19,873 nucleotides of DNA from Verrucomicrobiota bacterium (GTDB lineage Bacteria > Verrucomicrobiota > Verrucomicrobiia > Verrucomicrobiales > Akkermansiaceae): NCBI GenBank assembly GCA_009885905.1, contig VFJU01000449.1, forward strand, positions 1-19,873. Reading direction: 5' to 3'. The number at the start of each line of letters is the position of its first letter. Within the stretch, counting starts at the first letter, position 1. Of this stretch, positions 1-7,105 are shown piece by piece. Position numbers and translations under genes: made by a program. The notes beneath the pieces are model-generated. The model was not told the origin of the DNA and made no database searches. It worked only from the letters and a program-made list of their open reading frames with translations.

Positions 1-1
1 A

Positions 2-817
2 ACGATCGGTCCTATCGTCTCACTCATCCACAATCACCTCGTAATCGAATCCGGTTTCATTGATGAAATCATCGTCATTGACTCTAACTCCACCGACGGG
101 ACCAGCGAAATTGCTGAAGCCGCGCTGGCGAAGGTTTATCAGTCCTCCGACATTTCACCCCAAGCAAACTCAAGTCTAGGTAAAGGCGAAAACCTTTGGA
201 AAGCCCTTCAAGTCGCAAGCGGAGACATCGTCTGCTTCATCGATGGCGACATTTCAAATTTCCACACTGGATTCATCACTGGATTGTGTGGACCTCTACT
301 GACTAATCCTAACATCGATTATGTCAAAGCCTTCTATGATCGCCCTCTCGCTTATGGCGACGAGTTTCATTCAACCGGCGGAGGCCGGGTTTCCGAAATT
401 CTTATCCGCCCGATGATCTCATTATTTTATCCTCAGCTGGTAGGCATCATCCAACCTCTTGCTGGCGAATACGCCGCACGTCGCGAAACCCTGGAGTCGC
501 TTTCATTCCCCGTCGGCTACGGGGTAGAGATCGCGCACCTCATCGATTTAGCCCAAGCTGGAAAGCTCTCACGGATTGCTCAAACCGATCTTGTCCAACG
601 CATCCACCGCAACCGCAATGACAACGAACTCGGCAGCATGGCATTCGCCATTCTGCGTGTGATTTTCCGCCGCCTTGAACGTGATGGAAAACTGTCACTC
701 GCCACCGCCCTTCCCGACCTCTTCCAATTCTGTTCAGTAGGTGGTGACTGCGCAGAAATTCACTCCAAAAACATTCCCGAGCCAGAACGTCCACCGATCC
801 GCTCATCCCCGCGGTGA
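2..817 (+). CDS. gpgS: Glucosyl-3-phosphoglycerate synthase (GT81), 5'-truncated
   Basis: This enzyme transfers glucose from an NDP-glucose donor to 3-phosphoglycerate, the first step towards the compatible solute glucosylglycerate; it is cytosolic. The reading frame is already open at base 2, and 271 residues are visible. Family members have about 320-350 residues, so the start and the first nucleotide-binding strand lie outside the window. Visible family hallmarks are the VIDSNSTDGT strand near the N-terminal edge, the GKGENLW segment, the metal-binding DGD motif (242-250), the GGGRVSE segment, the QPLAGEYAARR acceptor-site segment, the GYGVEI helix, and RIHRNR near the C-terminus. These match GT81 rather than generic GT2 enzymes. 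The expected partner phosphatase (gpgP) is not downstream, where a convergent operon begins; it may lie upstream. The family call is quite secure; substrate specificity (glucosyl versus mannosyl) is inferred. Confidence 0.85.
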   Translation, partial: TIGPIVSLIHNHLVIESGFIDEIIVIDSNSTDGTSEIAEAALAKVYQSSDISPQANSSLGKGENLWKALQVASGDIVCFIDGDISNFHTGFITGLCGPLLTNPNIDYVKAFYDRPLAYGDEFHSTGGGRVSEILIRPMISLFYPQLVGIIQPLAGEYAARRETLESLSFPVGYGVEIAHLIDLAQAGKLSRIAQTDLVQRIHRNRNDNELGSMAFAILRVIFRRLERDGKLSLATALPDLFQFCSVGGDCAEIHSKNIPEPERPPIRSSPR

Positions 818-818
818 G

Positions 819-865
819 AAAAAAAACCGGCGAAAGTCGAAGCGGGGGGCCTTCGAATTTCGCCG
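819..865 (-). terminator. Intrinsic terminator, probably for the TonB/PQQ dehydrogenase operon
   Basis: The stem CGGCGAAA (828-835) pairs with TTTCGCCG (858-865) and continues through one mismatch into GAAG/CTTC, closing on a loop with six Gs (844-849). Read on the minus strand, the hairpin is followed after one base by eight consecutive Ts (826-819), the classic layout of a Rho-independent terminator. It lies about 165 bp past the dehydrogenase stop codon and 11 bp past the gpgS stop, so it could end transcripts from both sides, although the plus-strand side has only a short TTTT. It also forms one end of the repeat described below. Confidence 0.75.
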
Positions 866-1000
866 TGGGTTTTACGGAACCGGGGGGAGTCGGGTGGTGA
901 TGGGAGGAATCGCTGTCCGTTTGCTTGGGGGGTTGCTTGCTCGCAGCGATGTATTAGAAATACTTCATTTCATCGAACAAAGATATTCCGTGATCGCGTA
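828..1000. repeat. Structured intergenic repeat, copy 1
   Basis: This stretch matches 4748-4898 in order and spacing. In plus orientation it has a hairpin with a G-rich loop (828-865), a G-rich run (881-907), the core TTGCTTGG (921-928) followed by TGCTCGC (938-944), AAATAC (958-963), ATTTCA (968-973), and finally the 19-bp GATATTCCGTGATCGCGTA (982-1000), which is identical in both copies. The core lies inside a short stem, ATCGCT (909-914) with AGCGAT (945-950). No open reading frame in it looks coding and no known element was recognised. Copy 1 lies between the convergent 3' ends of gpgS and the PQQ dehydrogenase gene, so it cannot be the promoter of a plus-strand neighbour. Coordinates are set by the outermost shared features. 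Confidence 0.8.
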
Positions 1001-1030
1001 GTTCTGAAATCACCCAGCAATCACGCTCAT

Positions 1031-2479
1031 TCATTCCGCTGGAATGAGTCGTATCAGTCGATCGGGAGAATTTAAAATCACGTAAATAAAGCCGTCAGGA
1101 CCCGTTGCGACGTCCCGAACACGCCCGATGTTTTTCAGAATGATTTCCTGTGCAACGACCTGATGATTCTCGATCCTTAGGCGGTGAATTTCCTGTGATT
1201 TAAGGGCACCGACTAACAAGTCGTTCTTCCACTTCGGAAATTTATCTCCAGTATAAAAATCTAACCCACACACTGCAATAGAGGGCACCCAAAATTTGAT
1301 AGGTTGTTCAATTCCCTCTTTCTCTGTGAGCGTATTGGTCACTTCACCATTTTTATTGGGGTAGCTCATCGGCATTCCGTTATAATTGATTCCGAGAGTG
1401 ACGATAGGCCATCCGTAATTCTTGCCGGGGCGCACCCAGTTCAATTCATCGCCGCCTCGTGGACCATGCTCGGTGTTGTAAAGCAATCCATCGCGTGGAT
1501 CCATCGCGAGACCCTGCGGATTTCGGTGACCGTATGTCCAAATGCTGGGAATCGCATCTTTCGTTTTTACAAATGGATTGTCCACGGGTGTTTTTCCGTC
1601 ATCGTGCAATCGATGAATTTTCCCGTTAGGACGAGTCAGATCTTGCACTTCTATCAAGCCACCGCGCTCACCCACAACGAAATAAATATAGCCCTTATCG
1701 AACACCATCCTCGTACCAAAATGTGCGCCAGATCCGGAACGAAACTTGGGATCCGCCCTGAAAATCCATTCCTGTTCAGTCCACTGATGGTCTTTAATCT
1801 TTCCCCGAACGAATGCAGTGATACAGTGCACATCATCTTTGCCTTTGGCATTCTTCTCGCGTGTACCATCAGAAAAACCAAGATAGACCCAACCATTTTC
1901 TGCATATTCTGGGTGGACCGCCACTTCCATTAACCCGCCCTGGCCGTGCTCAACCACTGGTGGTGTACCTGCAATGACCACGGGATCGAGCTTGCCTTCT
2001 CGTGTGATGAATCTCAGTTGACCCGACTTTTCCGTGATCAGTTTACGCCCATCAGGAAGAAACGCGATAGCCCAAGGATTTTTGAGTCCATCGTTCACCA
2101 GTATTTCAATCCGATAGCTTTCTAACTCAGTTTTAGTAACTTTTTCAGGGGATGGCGATGGGAAATTCATCCCCTTAGTGAGGGATTCTTTTTCATTTTC
2201 TCGTATGAAAATAACAAGTGCTCGAATTTGCTCCTTTGAGAGAATATTTTCCCAAGGATTCATTCCGAATTGAAGGTTACCTTTCGCGATCGATTGGTAA
2301 ATATCTGCGTCTGAGCTTCCATGTTTCCATTCACCATCCACGAGTGATCCACCAACTCCCCCTTCAAATTTGCCACCGTGGCAGCTGGCACAATTCTGAC
2401 TATAAAGTTCGTCCACTTTGACTTTCTGCGAGTAGACGAAACCCGTGAAACTAAAAAACAAGATAAGCAACGTGCGCAT
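1031..2479 (-). CDS. Periplasmic cytochrome c / PQQ-dependent aldose (glucose/sorbosone) dehydrogenase
   Basis: This is an exported enzyme predicted to oxidise aldose sugars with PQQ and pass electrons to an attached c-type haem. From the ATG at 2479, residues 1-17 form a signal peptide (MRTLLILFFSF...). A cytochrome c domain follows, with haem motif CASCH (C30, C33, H34) and probable axial Met73 in FGMNPW. The rest is a beta-propeller of the glucose/sorbosone dehydrogenase family (PF07995), shown by NDGLKNPWAIAFLPDGR, the segment WTYGHRNPQGLAMDP, EHGPRGGDELN and PGKNYGWP. An upstream in-frame ATG at 2530 would add 17 residues before the signal peptide and is less likely; neither start has a clear ribosome binding site. 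The gene follows the TonB receptor gene by 57 bp on the same strand and is probably co-transcribed with it. The family is clear; the sugar substrate is unknown. Confidence 0.9.
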   Translation of the reverse strand: MRTLLILFFSFTGFVYSQKVKVDELYSQNCASCHGGKFEGGVGGSLVDGEWKHGSSDADIYQSIAKGNLQFGMNPWENILSKEQIRALVIFIRENEKESLTKGMNFPSPSPEKVTKTELESYRIEILVNDGLKNPWAIAFLPDGRKLITEKSGQLRFITREGKLDPVVIAGTPPVVEHGQGGLMEVAVHPEYAENGWVYLGFSDGTREKNAKGKDDVHCITAFVRGKIKDHQWTEQEWIFRADPKFRSGSGAHFGTRMVFDKGYIYFVVGERGGLIEVQDLTRPNGKIHRLHDDGKTPVDNPFVKTKDAIPSIWTYGHRNPQGLAMDPRDGLLYNTEHGPRGGDELNWVRPGKNYGWPIVTLGINYNGMPMSYPNKNGEVTNTLTEKEGIEQPIKFWVPSIAVCGLDFYTGDKFPKWKNDLLVGALKSQEIHRLRIENHQVVAQEIILKNIGRVRDVATGPDGFIYVILNSPDRLIRLIPAE

Positions 2480-2536
2480 GTAGGTATTATTTAAATTCAA
2501 GACAGATGAGCAATCGAAGAATTTAGTCATGGAAAT

Positions 2537-4606
2537 TTAGAACAACCATTCGACTCCAACCCAAAGTGACCGAGGTGAACCCGCGGTTCGAATCCCATCA
2601 CTACTCAGGCCAGTTTGGACATCTTCATTAAATAAATTTTCAATTCTAACTTGGTAAAATGCTCCTTCAACCTCCCACGTCATTCCGATCCGAACGGTGG
2701 TGAAATTCTCGAGCGATCGCGTGGCCAATGCGTCATCATACTGGGATGCTCCAAACTCACTGCCTGCGAAAACACTGAATTTCTCGGTGACTTGCCACAC
2801 ACTACTCGCAATCAAACGAATATCTGGCGCTTGAGGAAACGGTTTCCCATCTAACAATGGCTGGTTTGGGGACTCAGTAAACTCGGTGTGCGACCACAAT
2901 CCGCTAAACCCTAACGTCACCGCATCATGCGGAAGCCACTCAACTTTCGCCTCCATCCCTCGGACTTGTGCCTGCTCAACATTTTGGCGCTGCGATCCAG
3001 AACCTCCTGTTGGAACAATGCCGATGATTTCCTTAACCTGTGCGGGGTCAGTCAAAGGCACGTTGGCGATGGCGTTGGAAATCCAGTGCTGATAGAAACT
3101 GAGATTCACCTGCAACATCTCTGTGGGCTCCCACTGAATTCCTCCCGCAATACTATAAAAACGCTCAGCATCTAAGTTAGGATTCGACTCCACAATGTCA
3201 TTTCGAACACGAAAAGGTCGGTGAAGCTCATTGAGAGTGGGCAGACGAAAAGCTGTTCCCGCAGAAAGTGAGCCCACCCAGTCTTCTTGAATTTCATGAG
3301 TCATTTCTATCGATCCCGATGGCTCGACGCCGTCGCGATCATCGATAGTATCATTGCGTAAAGACGCCCCATTCTTGAGTGATGTTTCATTTCTGCGACT
3401 GTCATTCAATTGCCACCAGTCGAACCGTGCACTTCCATCAATCCGCGTTTTTTGATCAAGCTGATAGGAACCTGAACTGAAAATTCCAACCAATGCTTGT
3501 TCGCCACCAGCATGCCGTCTTCGGAAGGTACCGACATCTTCGTTGGTCTCACCAGAAACCCACTTCATATCCACACCGGAACCAAGCGTCCATGGTCCAC
3601 CGGGATCCCAGAGCGTGGTGAATGCGCCGCCAGTACCCATAGCGGGCACGTCATATTGATTCAATGCAAGGGTTTCAGTAGTCCGATCCTCATTGACTGA
3701 GCTGAAAGTTGACTCAAATTCGCGTCGCTGCTGCCATGCCAGTGCTTGCCATGAAAAGTCACCGTCAACTGAAGAAACCCTCAGCCCAAAATCGATTGCA
3801 TCTGTAGAATTGCCTGCCAATGGGGTGCCGTTATTCCGCTCCTCGGTGTACCATGCAAACATTGGTTCAACGGTTAGACCTGGCGCCGCAAGCCATGCAA
3901 ATTTCAAATCTGCTCCAGCAACATCCGTCTCTAACTTTCTATCAATGGATCCGCGCTGCGATGAATCGACTGCAAAATATCCATCAGTGTGTAGACCGAA
4001 AGCCGAACAAAGTACCGCGAGTGTTTTATCCTCGTTGGTCATTTGATTAACCGTCGAACCACCAATCGTGCCTTGACTGCCGCCACCCGCTCGAACGATG
4101 TGCCGATTTTCAAACGCAGGATACCCATTCATCTGGATTACACCCGCAGGACTCTGGTTACCCCAAACCGCCGATCTGGCTGCAGAAACAATTCTAACCG
4201 AGTCTAAGGTTGCAGGATCATAACGCGCCCAATATACCCATCCGCCAAATGGGTCGTTCTGAGGAATTCCATTTGCGAGCACCAGAGTCCTCGATGCGGC
4301 CGTGGCTCCAGTATTTCGCAAGCTGACTCCCGCAGATGTTGGATTGGCGGCGATCGATGATTGACGACGATAAAGCGAAAAAGAGGGCTCTTTTGCTAGC
4401 AATTCGTCAAGGGTCCTTGGCGCAGCCTGGCGGATATCTTCACGATTCCATTCCGACAACAAACCAGCGGATTCCTCACCGATTTGGCGATCTGCTAAAA
4501 CGGTGAGCGGCGGAAGTTGATTCACCGACTGTGCAGAAGCATGCACCAGCATCCATGCGGTAGTCGGGAGTAAAAACTTCAAAATGTGCGCGAATCTAGA
4601 AATCAT
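2537..4606 (-). CDS. TonB-dependent outer-membrane receptor
   Basis: A 689-residue outer-membrane beta-barrel for energised uptake. Residues 1-25 are a signal peptide ending in ASA. A possible TonB box (LPPLTVLAD, about 31-39) follows. The plug domain spans about 45-160, with DELLAKEPSFSL, SLRNTG and the terminal SAVWGNQSPAGVIQMNG. The rest is barrel, ending in the C-terminal aromatic signature WVGVEWLF. There is no N-terminal carboxypeptidase-like domain, so it is not a SusC-type receptor, and no SusD partner is present. It is first in an operon with the PQQ dehydrogenase, which suggests that the imported ligand could be the cofactor PQQ, as for E. coli PqqU (YncD), or a sugar or metal linked to that enzyme. 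That link is inferred from position only. No cobalamin riboswitch-like motif was seen upstream. Confidence 0.92.
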   Translation of the reverse strand: MISRFAHILKFLLPTTAWMLVHASAQSVNQLPPLTVLADRQIGEESAGLLSEWNREDIRQAAPRTLDELLAKEPSFSLYRRQSSIAANPTSAGVSLRNTGATAASRTLVLANGIPQNDPFGGWVYWARYDPATLDSVRIVSAARSAVWGNQSPAGVIQMNGYPAFENRHIVRAGGGSQGTIGGSTVNQMTNEDKTLAVLCSAFGLHTDGYFAVDSSQRGSIDRKLETDVAGADLKFAWLAAPGLTVEPMFAWYTEERNNGTPLAGNSTDAIDFGLRVSSVDGDFSWQALAWQQRREFESTFSSVNEDRTTETLALNQYDVPAMGTGGAFTTLWDPGGPWTLGSGVDMKWVSGETNEDVGTFRRRHAGGEQALVGIFSSGSYQLDQKTRIDGSARFDWWQLNDSRRNETSLKNGASLRNDTIDDRDGVEPSGSIEMTHEIQEDWVGSLSAGTAFRLPTLNELHRPFRVRNDIVESNPNLDAERFYSIAGGIQWEPTEMLQVNLSFYQHWISNAIANVPLTDPAQVKEIIGIVPTGGSGSQRQNVEQAQVRGMEAKVEWLPHDAVTLGFSGLWSHTEFTESPNQPLLDGKPFPQAPDIRLIASSVWQVTEKFSVFAGSEFGASQYDDALATRSLENFTTVRIGMTWEVEGAFYQVRIENLFNEDVQTGLSSDGIRTAGSPRSLWVGVEWLF

Positions 4607-4747
4607 CGATCAGGTGCAAAGTCGTGAGACTCTCCGCCAATTTTGCGAAAAACCAAAGACTGATATTTTACCATCCATCGACACGATTTCTTACGTCATT
4701 CTTTCGCTCCACTACCAATCTATTCGGCATGCTTTCGAATAAAAGCA

Positions 4748-4783
4748 GAGAAAGTCAAAATGCGGGGGCACTTTGACTTTCTC
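4748..4783. repeat. Perfect 12-bp inverted repeat (hairpin) with G-rich loop
   Basis: GAGAAAGTCAAA (4748-4759) pairs perfectly with TTTGACTTTCTC (4772-4783). The 12-base loop contains five Gs and can close further through TGC/GCA. Read on the minus strand the loop is C-rich and the stem is followed by TGCTTTTATT, so it may act as a weak minus-strand terminator 142 bp before the TonB receptor start. It matches the position of the hairpin in copy 1, although the stem sequence is different. Confidence 0.8.
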
Positions 4784-4898
4784 AGGGGGGGAGAGGGGGA
4801 TTTAAAATGTCGAGGTCCACTTGCTTGGAGGCACATGCTCGCTACGACCCACAACAAATACGCTAAACATTTCACTTACGATATTCCGTGATCGCGTA
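4748..4898. repeat. Structured intergenic repeat, copy 2
   Basis: This is the second copy of the element at 828-1000, in the same orientation. In order: hairpin (4748-4783), G-rich run (4785-4799), TTGCTTGG (4821-4828), TGCTCGC (4836-4842), AAATAC (4857-4862), ATTTCA (4869-4874), and the identical 19-bp end GATATTCCGTGATCGCGTA (4880-4898). From the core to the end it is 78 bp, against 80 bp in copy 1. The core is again inside a stem, GTCG (4809-4812) with CGAC (4845-4848). At the outermost pair this differs from copy 1 by a compensatory A-T to G-C change. The function is not known. Confidence 0.8.
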
Positions 4899-4962
4899 AC
4901 CGTCATCGCGGGCGAACCGTTAATTCTTGAACTTCCACAACTCTGCAGTCGTGATCATTACC

Positions 4963-7104
4963 ATGCGCAAGCAAATATTTCTACAAGACCTTATCAACAG
5001 GATGTCGATGGAAGAAAAACTAGGGCAGTTGAACTTACTAACAGGCGCTATGGATAGTACGGGCATGAAAAACTCAGGAGATCTTGTGCCAAAAATCCGC
5101 AATGGCACTTGCGGAGCTGTGTTCAACGTCTTCACACCCTCCGCGACGCGTACCTTGCAAGACGTTGCGTTAGAAAGCCCCATGGGAATCCCACTGATTT
5201 TTGGATACGATGTGATTCATGGTCACCGCACGATTTACCCAATTCCACTGGGTCTATCTTGTTCCTGGAATCTCGATCTTGTGAGGCGCTGTGCACAGAT
5301 GGCAGGGGCAGAAGCGGCCGCAGATGGGCTCCACTGGGTTTATTCGCCCATGGTTGATATTTCTCAAGACGCGCGCTGGGGACGGGTGGCCGAAGGTTCG
5401 GGTGAGGATCCATGGCTTGGATCAAAAATAGCAGCTGCCATGGTGACTGGATACCAGGGTGCTAGTCTAGCAGAAGATGGCTCAGTGGTAGCATGCGTCA
5501 AACACTTTGCCCTCTATGGCGCGCCGATGGGAGGTAGAGATTATAATACAGTGGATATGAGCCGAGGCGAGATGGAGGAGACCTATTTTCCACCCTATCG
5601 CGCTGCGATTGAAGCTGGTGCTCGCACAGTGATGACTTCTTTCAACGAGATCGATGGCATTCCAGCAAGTGCTAACCGTTGGTTACTCACGGAGAAGCTC
5701 CGCACAGATTGGGGGTTTAATGGCTGTGTTGTCACCGATTACACCGCCGTCACCGAAATGAAGTCTCATGGCACGTCAGCGAATGATGCCGACGCTGCAA
5801 AACAGTCGCTCGATGCGGGAGTGGACATGGACATGGTGTCGGAAGTATTCATCACGGAACTTCCGCAGCTCTTGGCTACGGGTGACGTTTGTGAGACCCA
5901 AATCAATACAGCAGTGATGAGAGTGTTAGAATTAAAATGGGATTTAGGACTTTTTGAAAATCCTTACTCACACTGTAACGAAGAACACGCGAGAACTCGC
6001 CATCTATGCAAAGAAAACCGTGAACTTTCCCGCCTTGCTGCGCTTGAGTCAGTGGTGCTACTTAAAAATGAATCACAACTTCTCCCTCTCACGAAGCAGG
6101 GATCTATCGCGGTGATCGGTCCACTCGCTGACAGCCGCAGGGACATGCTCGGGTGCTGGGTGGCGGCCGGCGACGAGATGCAGGCCTGCTCGGCATTTGA
6201 GGGAATCTGTGAAGCTGTCGGAGATCGCGCAGTGATCCATTTCGCCAAAGGCTGCGATATTCAAAAAGAAAACGACTCATGGCTCGCCGATGCGAAGATT
6301 GCCGCCAGCTGCGCCGATGTTGTCTTGCTCGTGCTTGGAGAAAGTTGGCAAATGAATGGTGAAGCCGCAAGCCGCACCAACATCAAGCTACCAAAATGCC
6401 AGCGAAAACTGGCTGCAGAAATGCTTAAGACGGGAAAACCCTGTGTCTTAATCACGATGAGTGGTCGACCGTTAGATCTATCCTGGGAAGACAAAAAATT
6501 CTCATCCATCTTGCACGCGTGGGCTCTAGGAACAGAGGGAGGGCGGGCGCTGGCCGACATCATCTTCGGAACCGCCGCCCCGATCGGTAAACTCACCATG
6601 GGATTCCCTCGCCATGTTGGGCAATTACCGATGACGTACCGCGAAAAATCTACGGGGCGCCCATATGATGCTTCCATACAATATTCTTCCAAGTACCTCG
6701 ATGCTCCGAACGATGCTTTGTATCCATTCGGGCATGGTCTAACGTACGGGAAATTTCGCTACGGGAAAACCGTTGTGTCCTCCTCCATGATGAAACTAGA
6801 TGAAACGCTAACGATTTCATCTGAGATCACTAATCTCACACAACATCCTGCGACCGAAACCTTGCAGCTTTACCTCCGTGACCTTGTTGCATCAGTGAGT
6901 CGCCCAGTCAAAGAACTCCGTGGCTACGAACGGGTGAATCTTGCTCCGGGTGAAACACGTCTTGTGTCTTTCATCATCACCTCCAAGGACCTGAGTTTTA
7001 TTGGGCGGGATTTGAAGCCAGTGATCGAACTTGGTGAGTTCGATGCAATGATAGGCCCAAACTCAAAAGAGTTGCAGGCAGCACGATTCACTCTCTGCTG
7101 TTGA
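4963..7104 (+). CDS. Glycoside hydrolase family 3 beta-glycosidase (BglX-like), no signal peptide
   Basis: A 713-residue GH3 enzyme that releases sugars from the non-reducing ends of beta-glycosides, probably a beta-glucosidase. The N-terminal TIM barrel shows EEKLGQLN, PLIFGYDVIHG, the conserved RWGRVAEGSGEDPWLG and the KHFALYGA loop. The nucleophile is expected to be Asp259 in CVVTDYTAV. The alpha/beta sandwich domain has GESWQMNGEAASR (Glu460 and Glu467); Glu467 is the likelier acid/base by analogy with BglX. The C-terminal fibronectin-like domain contains RPVKELRGYERVNLAPGE. Unlike E. coli BglX it has no signal peptide, so it appears cytosolic and would act on imported oligosaccharides. 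The ATG at 4963 is preferred to the TTG at 4927 because the family helix starts right after it; neither has a clear ribosome binding site. Confidence 0.93.
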   Translation: MRKQIFLQDLINRMSMEEKLGQLNLLTGAMDSTGMKNSGDLVPKIRNGTCGAVFNVFTPSATRTLQDVALESPMGIPLIFGYDVIHGHRTIYPIPLGLSCSWNLDLVRRCAQMAGAEAAADGLHWVYSPMVDISQDARWGRVAEGSGEDPWLGSKIAAAMVTGYQGASLAEDGSVVACVKHFALYGAPMGGRDYNTVDMSRGEMEETYFPPYRAAIEAGARTVMTSFNEIDGIPASANRWLLTEKLRTDWGFNGCVVTDYTAVTEMKSHGTSANDADAAKQSLDAGVDMDMVSEVFITELPQLLATGDVCETQINTAVMRVLELKWDLGLFENPYSHCNEEHARTRHLCKENRELSRLAALESVVLLKNESQLLPLTKQGSIAVIGPLADSRRDMLGCWVAAGDEMQACSAFEGICEAVGDRAVIHFAKGCDIQKENDSWLADAKIAASCADVVLLVLGESWQMNGEAASRTNIKLPKCQRKLAAEMLKTGKPCVLITMSGRPLDLSWEDKKFSSILHAWALGTEGGRALADIIFGTAAPIGKLTMGFPRHVGQLPMTYREKSTGRPYDASIQYSSKYLDAPNDALYPFGHGLTYGKFRYGKTVVSSSMMKLDETLTISSEITNLTQHPATETLQLYLRDLVASVSRPVKELRGYERVNLAPGETRLVSFIITSKDLSFIGRDLKPVIELGEFDAMIGPNSKELQAARFTLCC

Positions 7105-7105
7105 C

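Larger units (their letters stand above)
4607..4962. other. Divergent intergenic region with repeat copy 2
   Basis: This region of 356 bases separates the TonB receptor gene (minus) from the GH3 gene (plus) and must contain promoters for both. Bases 4607-4747 are AT-richer and hold no recognisable RNA or open frame. Bases 4748-4898 hold repeat copy 2. Bases 4899-4962 could be leader or coding: an in-frame TTG at 4927 could extend the GH3 protein by 12 residues, but this is less likely than the ATG at 4963. No promoter could be assigned with confidence. Confidence 0.6.

Noticed and set aside
828..1000. Integron attC site
   Set aside because: The hairpin-plus-repeat layout next to an operon suggested a cassette boundary, but no RYYYAAC/GTTRRRY core pair or integrase is present and flanking genes face both ways.
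741..1001. Plus-strand open frame across the gpgS end and repeat copy 1
   Set aside because: It overlaps gpgS out of frame and reads through the terminator hairpin; its basic, low-complexity product looks non-coding.
1304..1933. Plus-strand open frame of 209 codons
   Set aside because: It lies entirely antisense to the well-supported PQQ dehydrogenase gene, and its translation lacks any recognisable domain.
4607..4747. Cobalamin or other riboswitch upstream of the TonB receptor
   Set aside because: No B12-box-like sequence or conserved multi-stem layout could be found; only the G-rich-loop hairpin further upstream is evident.
4927..4962. TTG start for the GH3 protein
   Set aside because: It adds 12 residues without homology and without a ribosome binding site; the ATG at 4963 fits the family start.
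6261..6692. Minus-strand open frame of 143 codons
   Set aside because: It is antisense to the GH3 catalytic region, and its composition is a reflection of that gene's codons.
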